Shown one piece after another: positions 24,578 through 33,377 of a stretch of 64,000 bases of DNA; the first letter of the stretch is position 1, and each line of letters starts with the position of its first letter. The stretch comes from CBDFNC01 sp965249895 (GTDB taxonomy: Bacteria > Pseudomonadota > Gammaproteobacteria > Enterobacterales > CBDFNC01), in NCBI GenBank assembly GCA_965249895.1, contig CBDFNC010000005.1, forward strand, positions 496,001-560,000, read 5' to 3'. A program made the position numbers and the translations under genes. The notes under the pieces are model-generated. The model did not search any database, was not told the DNA's origin, and saw only the letters and a list, made by a program, of their open reading frames with translations.

Positions 24578-24924
24578 CTGTTCCTCGATACAAGTAGTTT
24601 CGGCGAGCAACAAGCTCGCCAATGAATTCGATATATAGCGGTCAGGTACATTTTTCGTGTACAACACCGCAAATCAGACATTCTATCCTGACCAAAGGCT
24701 AAATTCACCTGTTGTTATGCGTCCCTTTACGGGTTTATCTTGTATTTAACCCCTTGGGATAGACTCGACTATTTCACAACCATCAAATCGCTTTCAGCGT
24801 TTCGGTATAAGCTTAAATATCAACCAGAATAACGGGGAAAATAAGTAAAGGGTTTTAAGCCCTAGCACCTTGAGCTAGAATGGCCGGCACTTATGTTATT
24901 AACGTAAATTATCAAAGGTTAAAT
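24578..24924. other. Divergent promoter region, cysS / ppiB
   Basis: 347 bp without a gene. It should hold the promoters of both genes. No T-box or other riboswitch was recognised. Confidence 0.4.
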
Positions 24925-25419
24925 ATGATCACTTTAACTACCAACTTCGGTGACATCGTTATCGAACTAGACCACGAAAATGCGCCAGAAACTTCTGCTA
25001 ACTTTCTGCAATATGTGAAAGACAAGCACTATGACGGCACCATTTTTCACCGTGTTATTGACGGCTTTATGGTTCAGGGTGGTGGTTTTACATCAGGCAT
25101 GGACGAGAAAGACTCTCGTGCGCCGATTAAAAACGAAGCCAACAATGGTCTAACCAACAAGGTTGGCACGCTGGCAATGGCCAGAACCATGGAGCCACAT
25201 TCGGCATCCGCCCAGTTCTTTATCAATGTGAACGATAATGACTTCCTGAACTTTAAATCTGAGTCTACTCAGGGCTGGGGCTACTGTGTATTCGCTAAAG
25301 TAGTTGAAGGCATGGACGTGGTAAACAAGATCAAAGATGTGGACACAGGCAACCGTGGCATGCACCAGGACGTACCACTGGATGAAGTAGTTATCGAAAA
25401 AGCTACTTTCCAGGAGTAA
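24925..25419 (+). CDS. ppiB: Peptidyl-prolyl cis-trans isomerase B, cyclophilin type
   Basis: 164 residues, the same length as E. coli PpiB. A cytoplasmic cyclophilin that speeds proline isomerisation during folding. Catalytic and binding motifs are present: FHRVIDGFMVQGG (catalytic Arg), GTLAMART, SASAQFFINVNDNDFLNF, and the tryptophan in GWGYCVFAKVVEGMDVV. Start chosen at ATG 24925 (MITLTTNFGDI); an upstream in-frame start 45 bp earlier would add a leader absent from the family. Lies between divergent cysS and co-directional lpxH, a conserved arrangement. Confidence 0.97.
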   Translation: MITLTTNFGDIVIELDHENAPETSANFLQYVKDKHYDGTIFHRVIDGFMVQGGGFTSGMDEKDSRAPIKNEANNGLTNKVGTLAMARTMEPHSASAQFFINVNDNDFLNFKSESTQGWGYCVFAKVVEGMDVVNKIKDVDTGNRGMHQDVPLDEVVIEKATFQE

Positions 25420-25455
25420 CCCCCTCTTGCAACCTTTATAGGTTACAGGACACCC

Positions 25456-25509
25456 GTAGGAGCCGAACTTGTTCGGCGAAGCTGTTCACCGAACAAGTTC
25501 GGCTCCTAC
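25456..25509. repeat. REP-like perfect hairpin (gtaggagc family)
   Basis: Inverted arms of 21 bases start gtaggagccgaacttgttcg and end with its complement, around a 12-base loop. Related gtaggagc palindromes lie at 39201-39228 and 42554-42581 and part of one near 17480-17505. It sits between ppiB and lpxH and may act as a terminator or mRNA stabiliser. Confidence 0.75.
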
Positions 25510-25534
25510 ATTCCTTTAATTCAGTTTGGTCACT

Positions 25535-26257
25535 ATGAATACGGTTTTTATTGCAGATCTACACCTTAGCCCCTCCCGGCCAGATATAACCAAGATGTTT
25601 CTTCACTTTCTTGAAACAGAGCTCAAGGATACAAAAGCGCTTTATATCCTGGGAGATTTGTTTGAGATCTGGGTAGGTGACGATCTGGAAAACGAGGCGA
25701 CCATAGCTGTTGCCACAGCCTTACAAAAGCTGTCAGCTTCAGGCATCCCTTGCTACTTTATTCATGGCAACCGCGACTTTATGCTGGGCAAAGATTACGC
25801 CAAACAAGCTGGGATCACTTTACTGCCTGAGAAACACCTGCTTGATCTTTACGGTGAACCAACCCTTATCATGCACGGAGATACCCTCTGCACGCGGGAT
25901 GAGGCGTATCAAAACTACCGAAAATGGGTCTACAAACCCTGGTTACAATGGTTATTTAGAGCCATGCCCCTGTTTATCCGAAAGAAAATTGGTGGCCAGA
26001 TCCGCTCGGACAGTAGCGACCAAAAACAAGCGAAAACCTACGAGATAATGGATGTGACCCCGGAGGAAGTGGTGAAAGAGCTGGAAACATTTGCTGTACA
26101 GCGTTTGATCCATGGCCACACCCACCGACCTGCGGTACACGAGCTTGAAACCAGCAGAGGTAAAGCACAACGCATTGTATTGGGCGACTGGTACGAGCAG
26201 GGCAGCCTGCTGATTGTGGATGCTAATGGCTACCAGTTAAAACGGCTGGAGTCCTGA
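25535..26257 (+). CDS. lpxH: UDP-2,3-diacylglucosamine diphosphatase LpxH
   Basis: 240 residues. Calcineurin-like metallophosphoesterase that hydrolyses UDP-2,3-diacylglucosamine to lipid X in lipid A synthesis at the inner membrane face. Metal motifs in order: FIADLHLS, LGDLFEIWVGDD, HGNRDFMLG, MHGDTLC and HGHTHRP. The arginine- and tryptophan-rich insert typical of LpxH (NYRKWVYKPWLQWLFRAMPL) is present. ATG 25535 fits the family start; the frame also has a TTG nine bases upstream. Follows ppiB, separated by a REP-like hairpin. Confidence 0.95.
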   Translation: MNTVFIADLHLSPSRPDITKMFLHFLETELKDTKALYILGDLFEIWVGDDLENEATIAVATALQKLSASGIPCYFIHGNRDFMLGKDYAKQAGITLLPEKHLLDLYGEPTLIMHGDTLCTRDEAYQNYRKWVYKPWLQWLFRAMPLFIRKKIGGQIRSDSSDQKQAKTYEIMDVTPEEVVKELETFAVQRLIHGHTHRPAVHELETSRGKAQRIVLGDWYEQGSLLIVDANGYQLKRLES

Positions 26258-26307
26258 TATTCAGGCGTTTCAGGATGGCCACTACCTGTAATTTTTGGCC
26301 AATTGCG

Positions 26308-27018
26308 CTATTTCCCTACATAAACAAAGTCAGAAAAAGTGTCCTCTTGCCTGTCATCTAAAGATTGAAATACCGCCACTGTCCCCAGTACCTCAACATT
26401 AGAGCGGCGGATCAACTGATGCTTACCCTGCATGATAAAATCAAACCTCAGGTTAAAGGTGTTGATGGACACAGAAAATGCGGGACTGATGTCTTCGTTA
26501 TTAGTAATCGCAATGGATACCAGAGTCTGTTCAACGGCGTTATAGACTAAGGTTCCGCTCAGTTTATGGTTATTCTTTTCCCCCATTTCCACCAACCTGG
26601 GACTAAATGACATCACCACTCTACCGCCTATCTCTTCTAATACTTCCAACGACTCGAGGTTTACCATCTCCAGCAGGCTTGCTTCTTGCTCTTCGGTATC
26701 TTCAAGCCCCTGTTTAAATCGGGCCAGTTCATCTTCACTGGGTGCTTTACCATTCACACTGAGTAATTTGGTCTGCGCAGCTTGTTCTCTTCTGGGATCA
26801 TGGGAAATTATTGACGTCTCTCCCGCAGACTTGGACGAAATATTAAATGCCCAATGCTGCTCATCAAATTCGTTTGCCGACTCTAGCAACATCTCTATTT
26901 GCTCCCGATAAGGAATTACCTCTGCCTGTGTACTAAAACCAACAATCAGGACTGCCACTCCATGAAGCCAGTTTATCCACCATACACGCTTTGCCTGATC
27001 CTTCATTTCATTCTCCAT
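26308..27018 (-). CDS. Hypothetical exported protein
   Basis: 236 residues, not recognised. An N-terminal hydrophobic segment (WINWLHGVAVLIVGFSTQAEV) suggests a signal peptide or anchor. The rest is soluble with two acidic regions (for example EDTEEQEASLLEMVNLESLE) followed by beta-rich sequence (RVVMSFSPRL, GTLVYNAVEQTLVSIAI, FSVSINTFNLRFDFIMQ). The start could also be ATG 27006. Convergent with lpxH; its upstream side abuts the ISAs1-type insertion, so its promoter lies in the 77 bp between 27019 and 27095 unless disturbed. Confidence 0.6.
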   Translation of the reverse strand: MENEMKDQAKRVWWINWLHGVAVLIVGFSTQAEVIPYREQIEMLLESANEFDEQHWAFNISSKSAGETSIISHDPRREQAAQTKLLSVNGKAPSEDELARFKQGLEDTEEQEASLLEMVNLESLEVLEEIGGRVVMSFSPRLVEMGEKNNHKLSGTLVYNAVEQTLVSIAITNNEDISPAFSVSINTFNLRFDFIMQGKHQLIRRSNVEVLGTVAVFQSLDDRQEDTFSDFVYVGK

Positions 27019-27095
27019 TTTATTGGGCTACTTGTCAGAGTAACGTTAGCAGGGAGATGGCATTAAGACTGTAAGCAAGTGTATCGAAATTGTAG

Positions 27096-28364
27096 CAGGG
27101 CAAACGGGTCTAAATTAACCAGTTGCCATGCCAACTGTCAGTACCTTCATCATATACTGGTTGTCCCAGCCAGCTTTCAATCGTTTGTTCTTGACCCCCA
27201 CTTTAACGCTGCGCTCGTTCTTCAACAGGTTTAACGCTATTTTGTTCATCAGGGCCACATTTTCTGCAGCATAGCCGCTTCTCAGTCGGTTACTGTCTTC
27301 GTTGAAGCTGACGTCTAGCTGCCAGTGCAGCTTATTCTCCACGCACCAGTGGCTGCGGATTGCATTAGCAATGAAGGCGGCTGATTTATCTTTGTGGCTG
27401 GTAATGTAGTAACGCCGTTCATAAGACTTATCCCCTTGAATCTCTCGGCTAGATTCAACAACGGCGATGGCTTTCACGCTTTGCCATCTGGGGTGGCGCT
27501 CAATGAGCCAATCAATATCTGTCGTTAACCACACTTTACGTTGTTCTATCCGGCCGTGGTCGCCATCTACAGACTCAAATACATCGTGCTTTACTCCGCT
27601 AAAAGAGCACGTAAGCTGAGTCTCTAAAAATAGCTTAATGTCATCATGAAATTCACCTTGGTTACCCTTCAAGGCCAATACATAGTCGGCCTTTTTTGCG
27701 ACGATCTGATTGGCAATTTCATACTGGCAGCCCATTGCGTCAGTCGTAATTGTGGCGCCCTCTATATCCAACAGCTTAAGTAACTTAGGGATAGCCGTAA
27801 TCTCATTGGATTTATCGGACACTTTAACCTGACCAAAGCAAAGGTTATTTTTCACCGACCAGGCGCTGACTAAATGAATGGCCGGGTTACCATTCGCTTT
27901 GTCCAGGGTGCCACGCATGACCTTACCGTCCAGCGCTACGATGTCATCATGTAGGTCACCAAGCGTGCACACCCACTGGGTAAAGGCGTTGGCAAACTCG
28001 TGCGGGTTGAGTCTATTTAGCACATCATTGAACGTATCTGGACTAGGGATACCATGAGTCAAATCCAAAAACTCGGCAAACCACGATATCTTAGATTTGC
28101 CATATTCAGAGATGGCTTCAAAGTCATCACAACCAGCGATAATGGCACAGATAGAAATAGTTAAAATGTTAGTCAATGAATGGCGCTTGGTTCGGTTCAT
28201 ACGAGGGTCGGATACGCTGCTGAATACTTTGCTGATAGTGGTGGGGGTCATGGTAAATCTTAAGCAAATAGCATTATATGTCACGATCAATAGGATCGGT
28301 CAAATGATCCTCCATTTATTCTGAAATTTATTATCAGCTGTACAATTTAGACCCGTTTGCCCTG
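27096..28364. mobile_element. ISAs1 family insertion sequence, complete
   Basis: Perfect 21-bp terminal inverted repeats start cagggcaaacgggtctaaat (27096) and end with the complement at 28364. The 8-bp target duplication aattgtag is seen at 27088-27095 and 28365-28372. One transposase fills the element. Perfect termini and duplication mean a recent insertion; removing 27096-28372 restores the original intergenic sequence between the hypothetical gene and the Yip1 gene. Confidence 0.93.
27115..28251 (-). CDS. ISAs1 family DDE transposase
   Basis: 378 residues from ATG 28251 (MTPTTISKVFSSV). The ISAs1 pattern is visible: N-terminal DPRMNRTKRHSL with LTISICAIIAGCDDFEAIS, first catalytic Asp in IVALDGKVMRGT, second Asp in ATITTDAMGCQ, and the C-terminal RSHWCVENKLHWQLDVSFNE carrying the Glu. 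RNase H-fold transposase of the IS4-like DDE group. Complete, with the stop inside the left inverted repeat. An upstream in-frame start (28290) is less likely. Confidence 0.93.
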   Translation of the reverse strand: MTPTTISKVFSSVSDPRMNRTKRHSLTNILTISICAIIAGCDDFEAISEYGKSKISWFAEFLDLTHGIPSPDTFNDVLNRLNPHEFANAFTQWVCTLGDLHDDIVALDGKVMRGTLDKANGNPAIHLVSAWSVKNNLCFGQVKVSDKSNEITAIPKLLKLLDIEGATITTDAMGCQYEIANQIVAKKADYVLALKGNQGEFHDDIKLFLETQLTCSFSGVKHDVFESVDGDHGRIEQRKVWLTTDIDWLIERHPRWQSVKAIAVVESSREIQGDKSYERRYYITSHKDKSAAFIANAIRSHWCVENKLHWQLDVSFNEDSNRLRSGYAAENVALMNKIALNLLKNERSVKVGVKNKRLKAGWDNQYMMKVLTVGMATG

Positions 28365-28530
28365 AATTGTAGGAATATCCGCGACAAAGGTCACATAACT
28401 CAAACCCGGTTTACGTTTTGCCCCTTAACATAGATCAGGTTTCTTGACGCTACTTGGATCCTGAACGATACATAAAGGTAGGCCAAAATTTGGCTCAGTT
28501 TTTTTGGGGAAGCAACTAAGGATAGAAGAT

Positions 28531-29130
28531 ATGATTTTGAACCATATTTGGGGTTTATACACCCATCCGAAAGAAGAATGGCATCATATAGATAAAAGCC
28601 GTGAAACCATTACTTCCAGCTTAAGCCATATACTGCTCGTCGCGCTAATACCAACCGTTTGTATGTTCTATGCTACCGCCTATTTAGGTTGGAGCATAGG
28701 TGTCGGAGAGCCCATAAAACTCACGGTGCAAAGTGCACTGACCATATCCATTGCCACCTACTTCGCTTTGGTGGCCGGTGTATTCTGCCTGGCTCTGTTG
28801 GCCAACTGGATGTCACAAACCTTTGGTGCGGAGAAGAATTTCACCCACTCCCTAGAACTGGCAGCCTATACGGCTACGCCTCTATTTATGGTGGGTTTCT
28901 CAGCACTCTATCCAGAGCTGTGGTTTATCATGTCGGTGGGTTTTGTTGGGTTAGCTTGGGCTATCTACCTTTTGTACTCTGGCGTCCCAATTTTGATGCA
29001 TATTCCGGAAGAGCAGGGTTTTATCTATTCAAGCTCCCTGGTCACTGTGGGTTTAGTGCTTTTGGTGGCCATTATGGCCAGTACCGTCATGCTTTGGTCC
29101 TACGGTATGGGGCCTTCATTTTACGGCTAA
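28531..29130 (+). CDS. Yip1 family inner-membrane protein (YohC-like)
   Basis: 199 residues with five predicted membrane helices. The N-terminus MILNHIWGLYTHPKEEWHHI is the typical Yip1/YohC opening, followed by hydrophobic segments (ILLVALIPTVCMFYATAYLG, ATYFALVAGVFCLALLANWM, and so on). Function in bacteria is unknown. ATG 28531 is preferred over the frame start at 28504 because it follows aaggatagaag and matches the family. It faces purF, sharing a bidirectional terminator. The ISAs1 element lies ~165 bp upstream and could affect its promoter. Confidence 0.85.
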   Translation: MILNHIWGLYTHPKEEWHHIDKSRETITSSLSHILLVALIPTVCMFYATAYLGWSIGVGEPIKLTVQSALTISIATYFALVAGVFCLALLANWMSQTFGAEKNFTHSLELAAYTATPLFMVGFSALYPELWFIMSVGFVGLAWAIYLLYSGVPILMHIPEEQGFIYSSSLVTVGLVLLVAIMASTVMLWSYGMGPSFYG

Positions 29131-29143
29131 GCCGCTGACAAAT

Positions 29144-29173
29144 AAAAAGGGGCTGCACTTGCAGCCCCTTTTT
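29144..29173. terminator. Bidirectional terminator between the Yip1 gene and purF
   Basis: Perfect stem aaaaaggggctgc (29144-29156) / gcagccccttttt (29161-29173), with A and T runs serving both directions between convergent genes. Confidence 0.92.
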
Positions 29174-29189
29174 CGATTAGTCGTTACCG

Positions 29190-30707
29190 TTACGAACCTT
29201 CGTTATGCATCTCGAGGTTAGCAATTTCTTCTTTTTGCTCTCGAATTGTCTTCACATCATCACTGCGTAAACTATTCAGATAATCCAGATAGTCCTGGTC
29301 GATATCATTGGTTACGTATTGTCCGTCAAAAACAGAGGTTTCAAAGCGGCGGATATCCGGATTCAGAGTACGCACTGCAGAAACCAAATCATCCAGGTCC
29401 TGGAAGATCAGCCCATCGGCGCCGATATTTTTACAAATTTCATCCACTTCACGGCCATGAGCAATCAACTCATTAGGACTCGGCATATCAATACCGTACA
29501 CGTTAGGAAATCTGATCTCTGGGGCAGCGGAAGCGAAGTAAACCTTCTTCGCGCCGGCTTCACGGGCCATTTCAACTATCTGCTCAGAAGTTGTCCCTCG
29601 AACAATGGAATCATCTACCAGCAGGACATTTTTGCCTTTAAATTCGGCGCCAATGGCATTGAGCTTACGCCGTACTGACTTACGTCGCAGGGTCTGACCA
29701 GGCATGATAAAAGTACGGCCTATATAACGATTTTTCACAAAACCCTGGCGGTACGGCAGATCCAGGTGCAGTGAAATTTGCAGCGCTACATCGCAGCTGG
29801 TTTCCGGGATCGGGATCACCACATCAATGTCCAGGTCATCCCATTCACGCTTGATCTTGTCACCCAAGGTACGACCCATTTCCAGACGAGCACCGTAAAC
29901 GGAAATATTATCTATGGTTGAGTCTGGGCGGGCAAAGTAAACATATTCGAAAATACATGGGCAATGCTCTGGCTGCTCGGCACACTGCTGGGTAAATAGC
30001 TGACCGTCCACAGTGGCGTAAATCGCTTCACCTGGCGCCACATCACGCATAAATTCGAAACCAATGGCATCCAGGGCAACACTTTCAGAAGCGACCATGT
30101 ATTCCTGGTTACCCTGCTCATCGGTGCGTTTACCCAGTACCAATGGACGAATACCGTTTGGATCACGGAATGCCACAAGACCATGGCCAATCACCAGGGT
30201 GACAACGGCATAAGCGCCTCTAGCCTGACGATGAACTTCCTTCACGGCATTAAAGACGTCTTCCGCCGCCAACTTCTCTTTGTCAGCTTTATCTATCTCA
30301 TTGGCAAAGACGTTAAGCAGCACTTCTGAGTCGGAAGTAGTGTTTATATGACGTCTTGCTTTAACCTGGCCTTCACGCAATTCTTTAGCATTGGTTAAGT
30401 TACCATTGTGAGCCAAAGAGATACCGTAAGGAGAGTTAACATAGAAAGGTTGGGCTTCGGCGGCGCTGGAGCTACCGGCGGTGGGGTACCGAACATGACC
30501 AATGCCAATGTTGCCCTTAAGTCTCTGCATATGCTTGGATTCAAATACATCTTTTACCAAACCATTTGCCTTGCGCTGCTTAAAATTGCCATCGGCAATA
30601 GTCACAACCCCGGCCGCATCCTGGCCACGATGTTGCAGTACGGTGAGAGCATCATAAATGCTCTGGTTAACTGGCGTTGATCCAACGATGCCGACAATAC
30701 CACACAT
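29190..30707 (-). CDS. purF: Amidophosphoribosyltransferase
   Basis: 505 residues. Commits PRPP to purine synthesis by making phosphoribosylamine from glutamine. The mature N-terminal nucleophile is Cys2 (MCGIVGIVG); glutaminase motifs LQHRGQDAAG, GIGHVRYPTAG, SLAHNGNLTN and TTSDSEVL follow; the PRPP loop is VLLVDDSIVRGTTS. It follows cvpA by 29 bp, the same cvpA-purF operon as in E. coli. No PurR box was identified with confidence. Confidence 0.97.
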   Translation of the reverse strand: MCGIVGIVGSTPVNQSIYDALTVLQHRGQDAAGVVTIADGNFKQRKANGLVKDVFESKHMQRLKGNIGIGHVRYPTAGSSSAAEAQPFYVNSPYGISLAHNGNLTNAKELREGQVKARRHINTTSDSEVLLNVFANEIDKADKEKLAAEDVFNAVKEVHRQARGAYAVVTLVIGHGLVAFRDPNGIRPLVLGKRTDEQGNQEYMVASESVALDAIGFEFMRDVAPGEAIYATVDGQLFTQQCAEQPEHCPCIFEYVYFARPDSTIDNISVYGARLEMGRTLGDKIKREWDDLDIDVVIPIPETSCDVALQISLHLDLPYRQGFVKNRYIGRTFIMPGQTLRRKSVRRKLNAIGAEFKGKNVLLVDDSIVRGTTSEQIVEMAREAGAKKVYFASAAPEIRFPNVYGIDMPSPNELIAHGREVDEICKNIGADGLIFQDLDDLVSAVRTLNPDIRRFETSVFDGQYVTNDIDQDYLDYLNSLRSDDVKTIREQKEEIANLEMHNEGS

Positions 30708-30736
30708 GTCTGGAGGTCCTCATTAAGTGAGTTAAT

Positions 30737-31219
30737 TCAGGTTAAAAAACTAGAGTTATTCTGCATATATTCAAAAAACCATTTTATCACCTCGGAAAAA
30801 TGAGGGATAAGCTGGGACTGGATCCACCAGTCCGTCTCATCAAATGGCGTAAAGGTGCCAATAAAAAAGAGTAACGCACTGACCACCAATACGCCTCGTA
30901 ATGCACCAAAACAGATGCCGAGAACACGGTCAGTGCCAGACAGCCCGGTCTTACTGACCAGCTGTCCGATAACATAGTTGATTAAGCCGCCTACGACTAG
31001 GGTACAGATAAACAAGATCCCAATGGCAATACCATTTAGCACCATTTTATCTTGATTGATAGTGATATGAGCGGCCACGTCTGTATAAAACGTCTTGGCG
31101 ATGAAGAATGCGGCAAACCAAATTGCCAGAGAGAATGCTTCTTTAACAAAACCGCGCACCAGGCTAATCAATGCCGATAAACCTATAATGCCGAATATTG
31201 CGTAATCAATCCAAACCAT
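30737..31219 (-). CDS. cvpA: Colicin V production protein family membrane protein
   Basis: 160 residues with four hydrophobic segments. The N-terminus MVWIDYAIFGIIGLSALISL, then VRGFVKEAFSLAIWFAAFFI, is the hallmark of CvpA, an inner-membrane protein needed for colicin V export and envelope homeostasis in E. coli. It sits directly upstream of purF in the conserved operon. Confidence 0.92.
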   Translation of the reverse strand: MVWIDYAIFGIIGLSALISLVRGFVKEAFSLAIWFAAFFIAKTFYTDVAAHITINQDKMVLNGIAIGILFICTLVVGGLINYVIGQLVSKTGLSGTDRVLGICFGALRGVLVVSALLFFIGTFTPFDETDWWIQSQLIPHFSEVIKWFFEYMQNNSSFLT

Positions 31220-31370
31220 TAGTCACTTTAGCGCTGATTAAAACGCCGCGAATTCTACCAAAGTTCAACGGGAATAGCTTGCAAAAATTGGGCCCTCCAG
31301 CCGCTGGATTGGTCCGACAATTGTCCAAATACTCCCGTAGCGCTAGAGGAATAACTAAATCCTCGTTCGA

Positions 31371-32057
31371 TTAGCGGATTTTTATCGGGTCGAAGGCAAT
31401 CAAACGGCCCTGTAATCCCGTTAGTTTTTTCAGCGCAGCTAGTTTTTTCTCCAGCTTTTGTTTGGAGACATCTGGCCCGATAAACACCTTGTTAAGCTCA
31501 CCCTGTGTTATTTTTGCTGGGCTTGTATGTACCTGATAACCGGCCTTTCTAAGTTTTTTCACCAGTTCCTGTACATTCGCTGCATTACGAAACACCCCCA
31601 GCTGTACTGTCCATGCGCTGCCTTTAAACCTGGGTTGAGGCGTCGCTTTCACTACCACCGCCTTAGGTTTTGGTTTAGGGGTTGCTTCCTTGGGTTTTGC
31701 AGGTTCCGCTTTTGGCGGCTGACTAGGCTTAACTGCGGCAACATCCACAGGCGCTAGATCTACGGGCGCTTTTTTAGCCGGTAGCGTAACTGGTTGAGCT
31801 GGCTCATCGGGCAAGGTTTCAGACGTTTCCACAGTCTGGACAGGTTCTTCCAGCAGCTCGCTGTCCATATCGAGGTTTTCTGATTTCTCAAATGGCAGCC
31901 TTTCTCTGGGTAGCTCCGCCTCGGGTTTAAGGGGAACACTGGCGAACTCCTCTCTATATTGCTCTTTTTTACCATCGAGTAGATCGGGTAAAAACAATAT
32001 GCCGGCCGCCACGAAGATAATAGTTCCTACCAACCGATTTTGAAATTGAGTCGCCAA
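31371..32057 (-). CDS. dedD: SPOR domain protein, DedD-like
   Basis: 228 residues. A single N-terminal membrane helix (LVGTIIFVAAGILFLPDLL), a long proline-, lysine- and acid-rich periplasmic linker, and a C-terminal SPOR domain (about 150-228: WTVQLGVFRNAANVQELVKK ... VFIGP) that binds denuded septal peptidoglycan. DedD supports cell constriction at the division site. It lies between folC (11 bp gap) and cvpA, exactly as in E. coli. Confidence 0.9.
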   Translation of the reverse strand: MATQFQNRLVGTIIFVAAGILFLPDLLDGKKEQYREEFASVPLKPEAELPRERLPFEKSENLDMDSELLEEPVQTVETSETLPDEPAQPVTLPAKKAPVDLAPVDVAAVKPSQPPKAEPAKPKEATPKPKPKAVVVKATPQPRFKGSAWTVQLGVFRNAANVQELVKKLRKAGYQVHTSPAKITQGELNKVFIGPDVSKQKLEKKLAALKKLTGLQGRLIAFDPIKIR

Positions 32058-32068
32058 CCTTGCCGCCT

Positions 32069-33313
32069 TTATTCCGTTCTTTCAATAATTTGAGATACAG
32101 TGTAAAACGAGCCAAAGACAATTACCATCTCCGCTTCACCACTGTCTGCTAACGCTTGCTGATAGCCTTGCCATACGTCCTGATAGGAGCCTTGTACCCT
32201 TTGCTCGCCCAGGTAGGGGATCAGCTCGCTGGCGCTTGCTGCCCTTGGTCCTTGCAGGCTGGCCAGATACCAACTGTCAACCAGTGGTTTGAGCTTATCC
32301 AGGGTACCTGCAATATCCTTGTCCTTTAACATGCCAACCACTGCAAGGATCCGTTTTCCCTTGCCGATTTTCGTCAGACGCTCCGCTAAATAAGCCGCTG
32401 ACTGGGGATTGTGGGCCACATCCAGATAAACCAGCGGGTTGCTCGATACCTGTTGCAGGCGACCGGCCAGCTTAGCCTGAGCTAAACCTGCTTTGATTTG
32501 CTCGGGACTCACCGCCAGGCCAAGCTTTTCGATAACCGCCAGGGCTGTAGACGCATTTTGCAACGGCAAAGTAGGTTTTGGTAGTCCAGTGAGCGTTTGC
32601 TCTCCTTGCCACTGCCAGTTGTTATCTCCTTCTTGCAGGGAAAACGCCTGGTTCGCCAGGCTTAATTCAGCGCCAATATTGTTCGCGTGATCAATAAGCC
32701 GCTGGGGTGGAGTAAAATCCCCGCAGATAGCCGGTTTTTTACTGCGGAATATTCCCGCCTTTTCAAACCCTACGTCTTCGCGGTTATCTCCCAGCCAGTC
32801 TATGTGATCTATGTCTATCGTGGTCACAACCGAGATATCTGGCTCGATGACATTTGTGGCATCGAGCCGACCACCCAAACCAACTTCCAGCAAGATCACA
32901 TCGAGATTGGCGTCTTTGAGTAGTTGCACCCCGGCTAACGTACCGAATTCGAAATAGGTTAGAGAGGTTTCACCTCTGGCACTGTCTACGGTGGAAAACG
33001 CCTGGCAGTGGGCTTGCGCGGGTAATTCCTTACCCCTGACTCGAACTCGCTCTTCATAGCGTACCAGGTGCGGTGAGCTGTACACACCGACAGAATAGCC
33101 CGCCTGACTCAAGATTGATTCCAGAATAGCGCAGGTTGAGCCCTTACCATTGGTGCCGGCTACCGTTACCACTTTGGTGTTCAGATTGATAAGCCCGAGG
33201 CTTTTCGCCACTCGGCCCACCCGCTCCAGGCCCAACTCGATATCCGTAGGGTGCAATTGTTCCAGCTTAGCTAACCATTGCGCCAGGCTCAGATTATTTT
33301 CTACACTCGTCAT
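32069..33313 (-). CDS. folC: Bifunctional folylpolyglutamate/dihydrofolate synthase
   Basis: 414 residues. ATP-dependent Mur-type ligase that adds glutamates to folates and makes dihydrofolate from dihydropteroate. Seen: VAGTNGKGSTCAILESIL (P loop), GVYSSPHLVRYEERVRV, TYFEFGTLAG, LLEVGLGGRLDATNV, IDHIDWLG and DVAHNPQSAAYLAE. It precedes dedD with an 11-bp gap and follows truA by 64 bp. In E. coli and many relatives accD lies directly upstream of folC; here it is missing. Confidence 0.96.
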   Translation of the reverse strand: MTSVENNLSLAQWLAKLEQLHPTDIELGLERVGRVAKSLGLINLNTKVVTVAGTNGKGSTCAILESILSQAGYSVGVYSSPHLVRYEERVRVRGKELPAQAHCQAFSTVDSARGETSLTYFEFGTLAGVQLLKDANLDVILLEVGLGGRLDATNVIEPDISVVTTIDIDHIDWLGDNREDVGFEKAGIFRSKKPAICGDFTPPQRLIDHANNIGAELSLANQAFSLQEGDNNWQWQGEQTLTGLPKPTLPLQNASTALAVIEKLGLAVSPEQIKAGLAQAKLAGRLQQVSSNPLVYLDVAHNPQSAAYLAERLTKIGKGKRILAVVGMLKDKDIAGTLDKLKPLVDSWYLASLQGPRAASASELIPYLGEQRVQGSYQDVWQGYQQALADSGEAEMVIVFGSFYTVSQIIERTE

Positions 33314-33377
33314 TATTTACCTTATTTGTCTGCGTGAGATTTTCGAAGCGATCAAAAACCACTGAATGTACCAAGAG

